Assembly (NCBI GenBank): GCA_001692895.1
Contig: KV748195.1
Coordinates: 930,001-994,000 of the forward strand
DNA length: 64,000 bases
Source: Cenococcum geophilum 1.58
Lineage: Eukaryota; Ascomycota; Dothideomycetes; Gloniales; Gloniaceae
Reading direction: 5' to 3'
Numbering within the stretch: the stretch's first letter is position 1; the number at the start of each line of letters is the position of its first letter. The translations under genes and the position numbers were made by a program. Below, piece after piece: positions 43,715-55,079 of this stretch. The notes under the pieces were generated by a model. That model saw nothing but the letters and a program-made list of their open reading frames with translations. It made no database searches and was not told the DNA's origin.

Positions 43715-44949
43715 GAAAGGCTTTCAAGAACTCGAAATGATATTGAACATTCCGCATTCTTTGCCTCTATAGAGTTGATATCAAAAGGGAAAAGTAACTC
43801 ACTTGTGATTCTCGCCACACACTTTCCAACGTCCGGCACTATTACACCGTTATAATTCAGTCGAAAACAAAATGCCCGAGATAAGAGCGATTATTGATGT
43901 GTAACAGCATATGATATCATTTCGTTTAAATCCCTTTCCTTTTGTAAACATGAGCTGATTTTGCTTTACTTTCAAGACCAAAGATAGGAATTAAGGAGAG
44001 TCGCTTGCTCCCTTCGGAGCGAGTTTCGCAGTGGCATATATGAAGTATATGAAATCATAAGCTTGCTAAGAGGGAAATACTAGGTGGTAATTATGACAAA
44101 TGATGTTCCCCTGCTTTTTCTGAAGCTGCGCTCTTTTTCAGATAGATTGGCTACTAGATTGATGTACTTCCCGCTCCAGTGACGGCTATATTGGTAGGAT
44201 TCTGGCCATGTAGATGTAAGCTATCGCATGATATGGAGAAGCACCTAAGAGTTCAATCCATGTGTACGTCTTACCGAAGTTAAGTTGCGGCATAAGTCAA
44301 CATGGTGAGTCAATAGAATATCCAGGGCTCGCAATGATTGCAGACGGAATCTTCCAATCAGCGCCGGTTACACAGCAACTTCAAGCCAACGGAGTAAAAG
44401 AACACCTAGATTGTGAGCTGCACATTGACTTCTTCAGAGACATCGGACGTATTCGCTTTTGATGTGAGTGGTGATTGGGTATTTACTTTGGATGGCGTTT
44501 ATAGGTGGTGTTCTGGATAATATCAGCAAGGATATATCAGGTCATTCCAAGTTCCTTGCATCCGCTCGTCGGGATCTCTGCCAGTGGACGAGGAGCTAAG
44601 ATGCGAGTCGCCGTTCCTGGTCAACCCTAAGCACGCATGAGCTGAAGAACCTCCATTTACTATCTATTGCCATCCTTGGAGCTGTCCTTGGCGAGCAAAC
44701 AATAGATAACACTATTTCCCGGCGGGGAGCTTATCCCGCTCCTCTTTCGTTGGGGAAGCTTGGCTGCTGGAGTTAATGGAGCTGCTGGAGTTAATGGAGC
44801 TGCTGGAGCTGCCGGAGCTGCTAAACTGGAGAGGAGCAACGCCATTCCTCGAGACTCTATATATTGCCCAACTAGGCATTTATTCATATTATTCTGTAAG
44901 GAGGAAATGAGAGAGTCTTATCTCCACAGAAAGTGAATACAACGCAGGG
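43715..44949. other. Unique sequence left of the Ginger-like element
   Basis: Normal base composition. A 66-codon plus-strand frame at 44262-44462 (SCGISQHGESIEYPGLAMIA) and a 75-codon minus frame at 44660-44887 are open, but neither has a recognised domain. Possibly exons of an unrecognised gene or its remains. Confidence 0.35.
44761..44822 (-). repeat. Triplet-based tandem repeat (Ala/Pro coding)
   Basis: GGAGCTGCT and GGAGTTAAT units alternate; on the minus strand they encode APLTPAAPLTPA. Short period, in normal-composition sequence. Confidence 0.7.
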
Positions 44950-45093
44950 TGTTCTGCCCAATACCGGTACACGGCTTATTCCGGAATATTTCTGCCTCAT
45001 TCCGGAATAGATCGTCCTCAAAGAGGAATAAATCGTGTATCGCTTTGAGCTGCTTTATTTCGGATTAATTGCTTCATTCTGGAATAGATCTTT
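44950..45093 (+). repeat. Left terminal inverted repeat of the Ginger-like element
   Basis: About 145 bp rich in the word TTCCGGAATA, with AAGCGATACACG-type sequence and CCTCAAAGAGGAA inside. It matches the inverse of 54350-54494 with only a few differences, almost all transitions. Confidence 0.9.
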
Positions 45094-45599
45094 TAAAGAT
45101 CAGGCCAATTATAAGACGGTATAGCCTAATTGAGGCTCACTAACGCTGCATCTACACCGCTAATCGCGAAGCTATTCAAAATAGTTGCGCTATATGCTTA
45201 ATTTTTATTTCACCTTTAGATTTTATTGGTAAATAGTTATCGCATAAGGCCCACAGTAACCCTAAATTGCGCCTATGACGCCTATATGACGTCACCAAAA
45301 GATCTACTTGATAAGTGTATATTTGGTAGTCGAATAATATTTTGCAATTAACTGTAAGCATTTTTTAGAGAGCTCTCGTGAGCCCCTTATGGTGTTAATT
45401 TTGCTTAGTAATCGCCTAATTAGGCTTAGCTCAGGGGCTTCAAACTTGAACTTTAAACTTTGCGATAAACTTTAAAAAATTCTTATTAATCGCTCCTTAG
45501 CCACCACCTTATCTACGACTTAATTAGACCCTTAACAATATGTAGGCCTTCTCTATAAGTTCTAAATATATATCTAACTTAATTGCCGGGTTAAATCTA

Positions 45600-47210
45600 A
45601 CAGCAATAGCGATGTTGGCCTCCGCACCTAACCCCGCACCTACCTCCGCATCTAATACTACCTTACCTTCTACTATATCCGGGTTCTATAACGCCGCCTA
45701 AGCTATTCCTGCCTTCTTAGTTATAGTAAAGCCTGCCTTTATAAAGTATCTAGAAGAAACTAGGAAGAACTCTATAAAGCAAGTCTCCTAATATAAATAT
45801 AATAACCTTATTTCCTGGCTTACTAATCTAGATCGCAAAGCTCGTATATAGGCAGAACGTAACGCTAAATTAAAGGCCAACCTCCGGTGGTTTATAAGGG
45901 AAGATATTTACCTAGATCTATAAGGCCTCTGGAGGCGCCTATTAGGCGCTAATAAAAAGGCTTTAAAGGTAATTCCTAAGCTAGAGATTTATAATGTAAT
46001 TATAAGTAAGTATATTAAATACTTAGGGCAGAAGAAGACGTACCATATAATTGCGACAGAGTATTACGGTATAAGAAATATTAAAGTTAACTGGCTAATT
46101 AATTACTGTCGGATCTACAAGGAGTAAGTTAAAAATTCTAGATTTAAAGGTATATTACTAATATTCTTATAAAAAAGCAGCCTCTACTATAAAGCCTCCA
46201 CTTAATATAATTGTCTTATTGGCTCCTTTTAACCGTATTTAGGGCGATCTAATTAATATACGCTCCGAGCCAGACAGTAAATATAAATAGATTCTACAGA
46301 TACGCGATTATTTTAGTAAATACTGCGCCCTCTATCCTCTTAAGCAGAAGACTACTAAGGAAGTCGCCGCTGCTGTTTTATAATGGCTATATTACTATAG
46401 TATTTACCCTTATATTTGGCAGAGTGATAACGGTTTAAAATTTAAAGGCGCCCTTCTTATTCTACTTTGTTGTTATAGAGTTAAAGTTATTAATAGCCGT
46501 CCCCATTACCTGCAATTGCAAAGCCTTATAGAGTAGGCTAACGGCTTTATAAAGAAAAAGCTTTATATAGTAAAGCGAGTTACAGGAACTTCGCAATAGG
46601 CAGCAGCTTACCCACTTGTCGCGGCCTTAATTAATCATACCTACTATGAGTTAATTAGCTATACGCCGTTTTGTTACCTATATGGGAGAGATCCTTAGGC
46701 CTCTACTTTACTGCCGCCTGCCCACCGGGCTACAGCAGAGCCTCTATCCGATATTAGTGACGCTAAATTTAATTATAAGGATCTAGATAGTAATAAGGAA
46801 GTTTTAGGTTCTTAACTAGATGAAAATAGTAATGGGCGGGAGGCCGCTAAGCAAGAGCGCGAGGATAAGGATAATTAATCCATCGCTTCTAGCGCCCTTA
46901 CTACTACTAATAAAGCTTATAATGTGTCTTCTAATATAGAAGATAACAGTTATTGGATCTTAGCCTCTAGCGAATCTTCCGCTAATAAAGATAGTGATTC
47001 TAATAGTATTATTCTAAGCTTAGGAACTAGCTCCGCAGGCGATTGCGATTAATTTAATAACAATAATAATAATGACGATTTAGCTAAGGGAGACTAGAGG
47101 CAGGTAACTCCTCCAAACTATACTTTATCTGACGACGATCGCCTCTCTTATAATTGCTTACCAGTCTTAATTTAAATATAATAAATTTAGTATACTATAC
47201 AGTCGTTAGG
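45600..47210 (+). pseudogene. Ginger-like (KRBA2-type) transposase, N-terminal and catalytic part
   Basis: Reading the plus strand through many TAG/TAA stops gives an integrase-like sequence: an N-terminal zinc-type region (TEYYGIRNIKVNWLINYCRI near 46050), then GDLINIRSEPDSKYK, LQIRDYFSKYCALYPLKQKT, YIWQSDNGLKFKGAL, HYLQLQSLIEQANGFIKK. The three catalytic acids appear intact: Asp at 46245, Asp at 46426 and Glu at 46531. The arrangement resembles fungal and animal KRBA2/Ginger transposases. An acidic Ser/Asn-rich linker follows to the copia insertion point at 47210. Non-functional because of stops. Confidence 0.75.
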
Positions 47211-47470
47211 TGTCGACCTGAATCGAAGTTCCTTACTACTATTGTAATACTGTCTGACGACTTAGATCGTCTATACGAACTATGTCTCAGTTGTCTCGTA
47301 TCTTGAGCTTGGATGTTTTATTGAACGTCTTATTACCTGTTTCTCTTAACTATGACCTACTACATGATGACGTCGTTGTTATTATATTTGGACCTACCTA
47401 ATGTATATAAGAGAGCTTCTAGAGCCCTCTTTAATAAACAGAGTTCTTATTCCTGATCGTCCGTTCAATA
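47211..47470 (+). repeat. 5' LTR of the copia element
   Basis: TGTCGACCTGAATCG to CCGTTCAATA. It differs from 52301-52560 at about a dozen places, all C/T or G/A. It includes the TATA-like CTAATGTATATAAGAGAG and an AATAAA near 47432. Confidence 0.93.
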
Positions 47471-47484
47471 GTTATGAGCCTGGG
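47471..47484 (+). other. Copia primer-binding site (half initiator-tRNA type)
   Basis: GTTATGAGCCTGGG directly follows the 5' LTR. GTTATGAGCC is complementary to the CAU anticodon-loop region of initiator methionine tRNA, the internal half-tRNA primer used by many copia elements, rather than to the CCA end. Confidence 0.7.
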
Positions 47485-48752
47485 CCGTTTACTGCATTAT
47501 CTTTAATTCCAAAGCCTTTATTCCCATTGATTTCAATCATTATCTTAATTATAGATAACTACCTATAATGACTTCTTAACAAGAAACCCCTCCCGTTATT
47601 ATATCATCCGTTATCCTTATAAGCCTAAATGATTGGGACGAATGGATTAAGGTTATTAAGTTAAAAGCGAATAATAATTGTTTCTGGAAGTATGTCGACC
47701 TATTAATACCTAAGACCGATCTGCCATAGCTTAAAGAACCTATTCGTGCTTTACCTAAGGATGCCAATAGCTGGGGGAAGACGAAGCTCGCGGACCTAGA
47801 TGAGGAGGAAAAGAAGGAGCTCTGTATGCTTAAAGCCGACTATAGGGATAATATAAAGCTATACAGAAAACAGCTGTTAGCTCTTAATACGTTGCGCAGC
47901 TACATCCTAAGCTCTATCTTATATACCTACCTCATCTATATGTTTAAATGCACCACTACCTATAACGTCTTAGTATCTCTTAAGAAGAGAATTGCTCCGA
48001 CTAACCACGCCTGAAAGCTTTAAATAGCCACTTAATATGCAAGGCTTAAGAAGGCGCCTTGGAACCAGAACTTTAAGATCTGGTTATAAGAGTGGGAGAA
48101 GGTATATACTAAGTGTAAGGAGCAAGCTCTACCTAAGGTAGATGGTAATCGTTTGGTGAAAGACTTTGCGTATATAATTAAATTAATTACACCAAGCTAG
48201 TTAGAATATTGGAAGAACGAGCTTAATAAGCGTGAGTAGGAGAAGAAGATGCTTCCTACCTTCTTCGAACTGGTTAAAATATACTGAAACTACCGTTGTA
48301 CGGACCTCGCCTAGAAGGGTAAAACCCCACAAGGAGGATCCTTTAGAGTCACCTTTAAAGACGAGTCACTGAATTTGAAGCCTAAATTAAAACCTTAATC
48401 GTTAGCAGATAAGCAGAAGAAGGAAAGGTGACTGCCGCTAGAGTGCCTATGCGGAAAACGTTACTACTTTAATAAGTGCTGGTATATTGTAGAGTTAATT
48501 CCTTGCCTATTGTGGTTTAAACTAAATAACGAAATTTAGAAGAAGGTAGATGAGAAGATTGCTAATATAACGCCCGAAATTAAGGCTTATATTAAGCAAA
48601 TTAAAAAGGACGATTAAGCTAATAAGGACGATTAAGCCAATAAAAAGCTAAAGGAAGGCAGCAATTAGAGCTTATAAGGGCCTACTGGAAACTTTGTAGT
48701 TTATTATATAGGATCTAATAATACGACTTCCAATTATAAGCTTCGCGATAGT

Positions 48753-49007
48753 ATGATTCTTGACTTAGGAACCAGCTTATACATCTTTAACAATAGAGCT
48801 AGGTTTATTAGTGATATCGAGCCTACGTTAGAACGTGTCTATATGGGCTCGCATATAGAAGAAATTATAGGCTATAGTACAGCTGTAGTTACGATTGATA
48901 ACTTAAAAGGGAAGAGACAGATACAGCTCTTAGGAGCAGCCTTTATACTAGGCTTCTATACCAACTTGGTATATCTTAATAAGCTTAATAATAAGGGAGT
49001 CTACTAG
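48753..49007 (+). pseudogene. Copia protease and linker fragment
   Basis: 84-residue open slice opening MILDLGTSLYIFNNRARF. The aspartic protease motif is normally LDSGAS/T-HI-NN; the Ser is Leu here. It lies in the proper place between gag and integrase. Confidence 0.75.
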
Positions 49008-52000
49008 AACAACAAAGAGAACACTCTCTTCTATAGCGATGACAAGATGTACGCCTACTATGGCCGCCACTATAGTTAAAACACTATCGAATATAATAAG
49101 CTAAAAAGTGACTCACCTAAGGCTTTATTTGCGACTTAATTAAAGCCAATAAAGCATTTATTAAAGCCTCTGCTGAATTAGGCAGAAGGCTATATATAGT
49201 ACTAGCGAATAGGCTATATAGGAAAAGACGCGATTAAGTAACTACCTTAGTTAGTAACGGGCGCGATTGTAAAAGGCCTAATAACGGTAGAATGTAAATC
49301 GTGTGGAGTAAGTAAAGCTTATAAGGTGGTATCTAGAAGACCTCCGACTCGGTTGCTGGTTTCTTTCTATAGAATCCACCTTAATTTAATACCCGGAATA
49401 GTCGCATTTAATGGCGATAAGTACGCGGTACACTTCCTTAACGACGCGACGCGAATGAATGAGGTAGAGACGATGGCTAAGAAGTCGTCCCTTACCTAAA
49501 TTATCATTAAATATTGCAATATTATCGAACGACGATATGGCTTTAAGGTAGCCATTATCTATATAGATGGAGAGACGTCTCTTGCAGGCGAATTTAAGGA
49601 ATGGGTAGCTGAACGAGGAATTAGTATCGAAAGATCAGCACCTAATACTTAATTATAGAACGGTCTAGCGGAATAATCTGGGGGGGTGATTATATAGAAG
49701 GCTTAGTGTATGAGAATTAAGGCTTATCTATTAGAGGAGCTATGTCCTAAAGTCTACAAAGCAGCTGCCTATCTACTTAATTAAACGCCTAGTAGAAGAC
49801 TTGGGTGGAAGACACCGTTTAAGAGAATCTAGTTAGCTATAGGTATATCACCACCAAAACCAAATATAGGCCACCTACGAGTTTACGGCTGTAGGGCCTA
49901 CCCTCTTAAGTATAATATTCCACGCCTGAATAAGCTTGTGCTAAGGGCCTATATAGGATATCTAGTAGGATATAATTCGACGAACATATTCCGAATCTAT
50001 ATTCCCAGTTAAAAGAAAGTTATAAGAACCAGAGACGTGAAGTTTAATAAGCGGTTGCTTTATAATGACTTACAGCCAGATCTGGCGAATATACTCTAAG
50101 TTAGAACTAACTAAATATTAGAAGTTATTAATATCTATTAAATATAGGATCTCTAAAATAAATTGGAATTGTTGTCTAATAAAAGCAATAAGACTTAAGA
50201 CGAGATTTGAGTGGATACTGAAGGGAGATGATAGGTGGAATCTGGTGGAAATAAGGAAGAGCCTAATATTAAGAGTAGTAAGTAATAAGATTTATACTCC
50301 AAAGATAACTTAGCTCTAGGGCTTCCTACTTTAGACAAGACACTAAAACCTGACTTACTAGAGCCTCCACCACCGTCCTTAAATACCTTAGTAAAGAAGC
50401 TACACTATATTCTAGTTCCGACCGATAAAGCTAAGCTAAAGAAGAAGATTAATGGCGATATAGGAGAGCAAAACGTGGTTAAAGGAAAGAGACTTAAAGG
50501 ATAATTAAAGATCTACGTAGGCTTTCTTACTGACGTTACCGACCAAAGCCTTCCAGCTTAAAGATTAGCCTTTAATATAGGGCTTATATTTTATAAAAAG
50601 CTATACCGTGATTAGCTCCTACTGCCGCCTAGGAATTAAAAGGAGCTTTAAAGACATTAATATAAGGAAGAGTTCGCGGCTGCTGCCCGAAAGGAATACA
50701 CGGACCTTTAAAATTGAGGAACGTTTTAAGTTGTTAATAAGACGATCTATACTAAAATAGTGCCTATTATCTAGGTATTTATATATAAGACTAATATTAA
50801 TGGATATCTAACGAGGTTTAAAGCTCGTTTTTGCGCATAAGGTGATTTATAAGAATTAGTTTACGAGGACACCTATACCGTAACTTTAGCAGCAAGATCG
50901 TTTAGAGCCTTAATGGCTATTGTTGTAATATTTGACCTGGACTGCTGGTAAGGCAACGCTGTTAATACATTCGTAAATAGCGTGATTAATGAGGTCGTAT
51001 ATGTTAAGTGTCTAAATAGATTTCTAATTAAGGGTAAGTGCCTACTTCTCTAAAGAGCCCTCTATGGATTAAGGCGATTACCTCTGCTATGGCACGGTAA
51101 CTTAATAATAATGCTAAAAAAGGAAGGCTTAAAGCTAGTGGCGGAGGAGCCTTGCCTATATTATAACGATTGGCTAATAGTCTTCTTTTACGTTAACGAT
51201 ATTATAGCTGTATTTAGGAAGAAAGACCTACTTAAGCTTTAAACCTTCAAGGAGCACCTTATAAGAAAGTATGAGATAAAGGACCTAGGTAACCTTACCT
51301 AGTTCTTAGGAATTTAAATTATCCGCGATAGAAAGAACAGGAAGCTCTAGCTTAGCTAGGATTCCTATATTAACAAAATTGCGATAAGCTTTAAAGTTAA
51401 AGATTATCGCAAGATATATATACTAATGGGTATTAAGGAACTTAAGCCTAATCCGGAGCAAGCCTCTAAGTAGGATACCTACGCCTATTAGAGGAAAGTC
51501 GGATCTATACTCTATGCAGCTAATATCACTCGTCTAGATATAGCGAGAATAGCAAGTAAGCTATTAGAATTCTTATAAAATCCGTTACTAATTTACGACG
51601 CAGCTGCTATAAGGGTAATTACCTACCTTAATTAAACTAAGACTCTTGCGATTAAGTACTTAAAGGAGAATATAATGAACTAGATCTTTATAAGGGCCAG
51701 TGACGCATCATTTGGCGATGACCTAGTAAGCAGAAAGAGTACAGAAGGTTATCTATTTACCTTATTTAGAGGGCTAATTAACTGGCAATCTATAAAGCAG
51801 AAGTTAGTAATAAAATTAAGCATAGAAGTAGAGCTCTTAGCCCTGTCGCATATAGCTACCGAGTTAATTTAGTGGCAGCGATTCTTTAAAGAAATCGGAT
51901 TTGACCCTAATAAGAAGCAAACAATATATTGCAATAACTTGTAGACTATTTAACTACTAACCAAAAGCGACGCGGAGCTTAATACTAAGCTTTAATACAT

Positions 52001-52300
52001 TAATATCTATAACCACTGGCTCCGCCAGGAAGTTCGTAAAGGAAGCATTAATATTAAATGGGTGCCTACTGCGGATATGACAGCAGACGGTATAACAAAG
52101 GCTCTGCCTCGTCAAAAGCACGAGATATTCGTTTAGTAATTAAACCTCGTTGATATTAAGGATCTAATTTAATTCGATTTAAATAATATTTGGGCAAGGT
52201 AAATATATGGAGGATTTCCTTTAACTTAACACCAAATTGCTATTGTGACTTTTTAGTATTTCTACAGCAGCACAGAAGGCTCTGTGCAGCTGGGGGGGTA

Positions 52301-52560
52301 TGTCGACCTAAATCGAAGTTCCTTACTACCATCGTAATACTGTCTGACGACCTAGATCGTCTANACGAACTATGTCTCAGTTNTCTCGTATCTTGAGCTC
52401 GNATGTCTCATCGAACGTCTNATTACCTNTTTCTCTTAACTATGACCTACTACATGACGACGTNGTCGTTATTGTATTTGGACCTACCTAATGTATATAA
52501 GAGAGCTTCTAGAGCCCTCTTTAATAAACAGAGTTCTCATTCCTGATCGTCCGTTCAACA
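52301..52560 (+). repeat. 3' LTR of the copia element
   Basis: TGTCGACCTAAATCG to CCGTTCAACA, preceded by GCTGGGGGGGTA. It holds six isolated ambiguous bases between 52364 and 52472. Confidence 0.93.
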
Positions 52561-53750
52561 TTAGGATTAAGTGGATTTAGGTAGCCTCCGCCTCTACTGG
52601 AAGGCTTTTCTATACTAAGCTAAGAAGCTAGAATGCAACTATATTACAAAATAATGGAAGTAATAGATAGAGAGGCTACAGCCTTAGCGGCAGTAAGTAC
52701 TAAGCGTACTACTAATCTTTAACGTACTAAGAGAGCTCTGCAATCTATTTAGCAGCAGGAGGAACTATATCCAGATAACTGGATTAAAGATCTAGAGGAC
52801 TCCTACTATACCCCCAGAGGTTATTTTATAGACAATCTTGCCGTTCAAATTAAAGCTCTACAAGTATAACTCTATCGCGAAGCCGGCAGAGCTAGCGTTC
52901 TACCTACAGATCTTAGTAAGTATCACAATGTCGCTAAGCCTACCTATAGGCATAACTTAGTTCGGGCAATTAAGAACTCTAACAATCCTATATACGCAAT
53001 TCTACTATAGCGAGAGCTTAAGCAGCGGGTGTTAAAAAAGCTAGAGGAGCGCCAAAAGGAACTATAGCTGCAGAGGCCTTCCGTAGGGTTAAGCTCCCTT
53101 TACAATATATTGAATATTTATAAAAGAGTTTAATAGCGATCGGCCCGCTCTTAAGAACGGATAAAGAAGAAGTATAGTACGCAGCATTCTATTACTACAT
53201 TTAATATAGGCGACTTCGTCCTTTTTCCAATTCCTAGAAAGCTTTAAAAGGCTACTAAGATCTCTTGTATACCCGGCTGCATATATAAGATTTGAAACCG
53301 TAGCTACTATAAAATTCGCACTTAGTACGGAATTGTTAAAGAGCCCTTCCTTAGCAGCGAGTTAATTAAACTAAGAGAGACTTATAATGCTCAGATCTCT
53401 ATAAGTATTAGTAAAGTTATACCGCTTTCTATAATAGTAAAAGCTTATTTAATAACTGCGCGACCTACTAGCTGTGGGTATAAGTAAGGATATAGCGATT
53501 AGTAATATAGCTGTTAAAAAGAAAATATAGAGTGTTCTTTCTACTGCTATAGAGGGAGAGCTTATATAAATTAACTAATTAAAGACTTTGGCGAACCACC
53601 TTTAAGAGCTATAAGCTATAGGAGACTTGCTAGTTCTTAGATAACCTCTTAGCTAAAGCGCCCCTAGCAGGAGACGAAGCCTTAAAGCTCTATATAACCT
53701 TAAAGCCTTATATAACCTTAATCGGCAATAGTAAATAAGGAAAGTAATTA
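52561..53750 (+). pseudogene. Ginger-like transposase, C-terminal part with Cys-rich domain
   Basis: Resumes the transposase after TTAGG. Recognisable are a GDFVLFPIPRKL barrel-like segment near 53215, FLSSELIKLRETYNAQ near 53350, and a Cys-rich region near 53465-53570 (RPTSCGYK...ENIECSFYCYRE). A C-rich tail of that kind closes KRBA2-type transposases. Several Cys codons and Trp/Gln codons are mutated. Confidence 0.6.
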
Positions 53751-54349
53751 ATTAAGCCCATTATAAAGGCTACGGAAGTTAAAGAAGAGGAGGATAATAG
53801 AGCGGGTAAGGCTAGCGTAGGTAGGAGAAATCTAAATCGCAACTACACTAAACCTAATTAGGTAATTAGTCTATGGCCAGCAGAATATTAGAGAGCCCGG
53901 ATTTCGACAGATCTTAGTAGGTTTAAGGCTTTATATAATTTATAAATTTTGGTGTCGGGGAACGTAATTAACTACCCCCTACCTAATTGGTTTCTACTAC
54001 CTATAGACTATATCCACAACGTAGAAAGGCCTTTAAATATACTTATAAATTACAGCGTAACCTAGTTTAGATGGAATCTGATAGTATTATAGTGGTTTAA
54101 GGGGGTAGTTAAATTTGATCTCTAAAGCCTTGCAAAATCTCGTTAGAAAATTAAGATTTTATATAATTATACTCCACTAGATGATCAATTATAATATTAA
54201 GGATATATTATTACTTATTTTACGCCTAAAATTAATAAGATTATATATTAGTCCTTATTTATAACCATTGACTGCACCATACTTCCTAAATTAACTCATA
54301 GAAACAGCTAAAATCTACTAAAAAGCTTCGTTAAAAAGCTTTATATAGC

Positions 54350-54494
54350 TTTAAATCTATTCCGGAATAAAGCAATTAATCTGGAATAAAGCAGCTTAAA
54401 GCGATACACGATTTGTTCCTCTTTGAGGACGATCTGTTCCGGAATAAGGCAGAAATATTCCGGAATAAGCCGTGTACCGGTATTGGGCAGAACA
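54350..54494 (-). repeat. Right terminal inverted repeat of the Ginger-like element
   Basis: Inverse of 44950-45093. The arms are nearly identical, far less decayed than the coding interior. It ends GGCAGAACA, followed by AGGG. Confidence 0.9.
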
Positions 54495-55079
54495 AGGGTC
54501 CGGTTAGCGAGACCGGTTTGGAGTCTCCAGATTGGCGAGATAAGCTTCAGTGGTATAGATAAGCTTCACTAAACACGCGGGGGGTAGCCTGGCAGGCTCG
54601 GCGCTCCGTAGTAGCTGCACAGCATATTTTGGCGCAACGCTTCCCATGATGGAGTAGCTCTCGACAAAAAGCACTCAACGGCCTCCTCGTGGGCTGCTCG
54701 TGGGCTGAGGCTTGCCTACTGGAGGCCTAGGCCTTTCCGCAACGCCAACGATAAGCTAATGCGTCTTCCTATTCGCGTTCCAGCGAAGTATCCTTATCGT
54801 CAAATCTTTAATTCATCTCACATAATCTCTTACACGGTCTGCTAGAGACTCATGATGCCAACTGGCGCCTTCAATCGTCAAATTGCTATACTTTCCCGCC
54901 TTACCCCCATCCTCAAATTGGCGTTCGCTACCGCTTGCTCTGTCGAGACAGCTCTAGAGCTGCAAGCTCTGTATATAATGTCGCATAAGGTCTTCTTTCT
55001 CCTACTTAAGCCTCCCTAATAGCAAGCGCGGCACCCCTCATCTGAAATCCCTACCTCTCTTTCTCCTCCCAGCCGAAAA
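54495..55079 (+). promoter_or_regulatory. Ammonium transporter promoter with four GATAAG sites
   Basis: GATAAG occurs at 54539-54544, 54558-54563 and 54750-54755, and inverted (CTTATC) at 54793-54798. Two sites 19 bp apart in the same direction are the arrangement favoured by AreA/NIT2-type GATA factors in nitrogen-regulated fungal genes. A TCGTGGGCTGC direct repeat lies near 54686-54706. The region starts at the very edge of the Ginger-like element. Confidence 0.7.

Larger units (their letters stand above)
47211..52560 (+). mobile_element. Complete Ty1/copia LTR retrotransposon (RIP-degraded)
   Basis: 260-bp LTRs at 47211-47470 and 52301-52560, TGTCGAC to TTCAACA (the left end mutated to TTCAATA), flanked by the 5-bp duplication TTAGG (47206-47210 and 52561-52565). 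The primer site at 47471 and a G-rich polypurine tract at 52290-52300 frame one plus-strand gag-pol: gag from about 47590 (NDWDEWIKVIKLKANNN), zinc-knuckle remnant near 48460, protease (ILDLGTSLYIFNN) at 48756, integrase about 49100-49950, reverse transcriptase about 50760-51480 with FFYVNDII (YVDD expected) near 51190, RNase H 51660-52160 ending with GITKALPR. The order protease-integrase-RT-RNaseH is copia. Stops throughout. Confidence 0.93.
44950..54494 (+). mobile_element. Ginger-like DDE DNA transposon, interrupted by a copia element
   Basis: Ends TGTTCTGCCCAATACCGG at 44950 and the inverse at 54494, flanked by AGGG on both sides (44946-44949, 54495-54498), a 4-bp duplication. TGT-type termini and a 4-bp duplication match Ginger transposons, whose transposase is related to retrovirus/gypsy integrase. 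Terminal inverted repeats extend about 145 bp with few differences. The transposase reads plus-strand from about 45600, is cut at 47210 by a complete copia element, and resumes at 52561 to about 53700. Without the copia insert and its duplicated 5 bases the element is about 4.19 kb. Confidence 0.82.

Noticed and set aside
47826-48014. 62-codon ORF as an independent gene
   Set aside because: It is an open slice of the copia gag frame, which continues before and after through stops.
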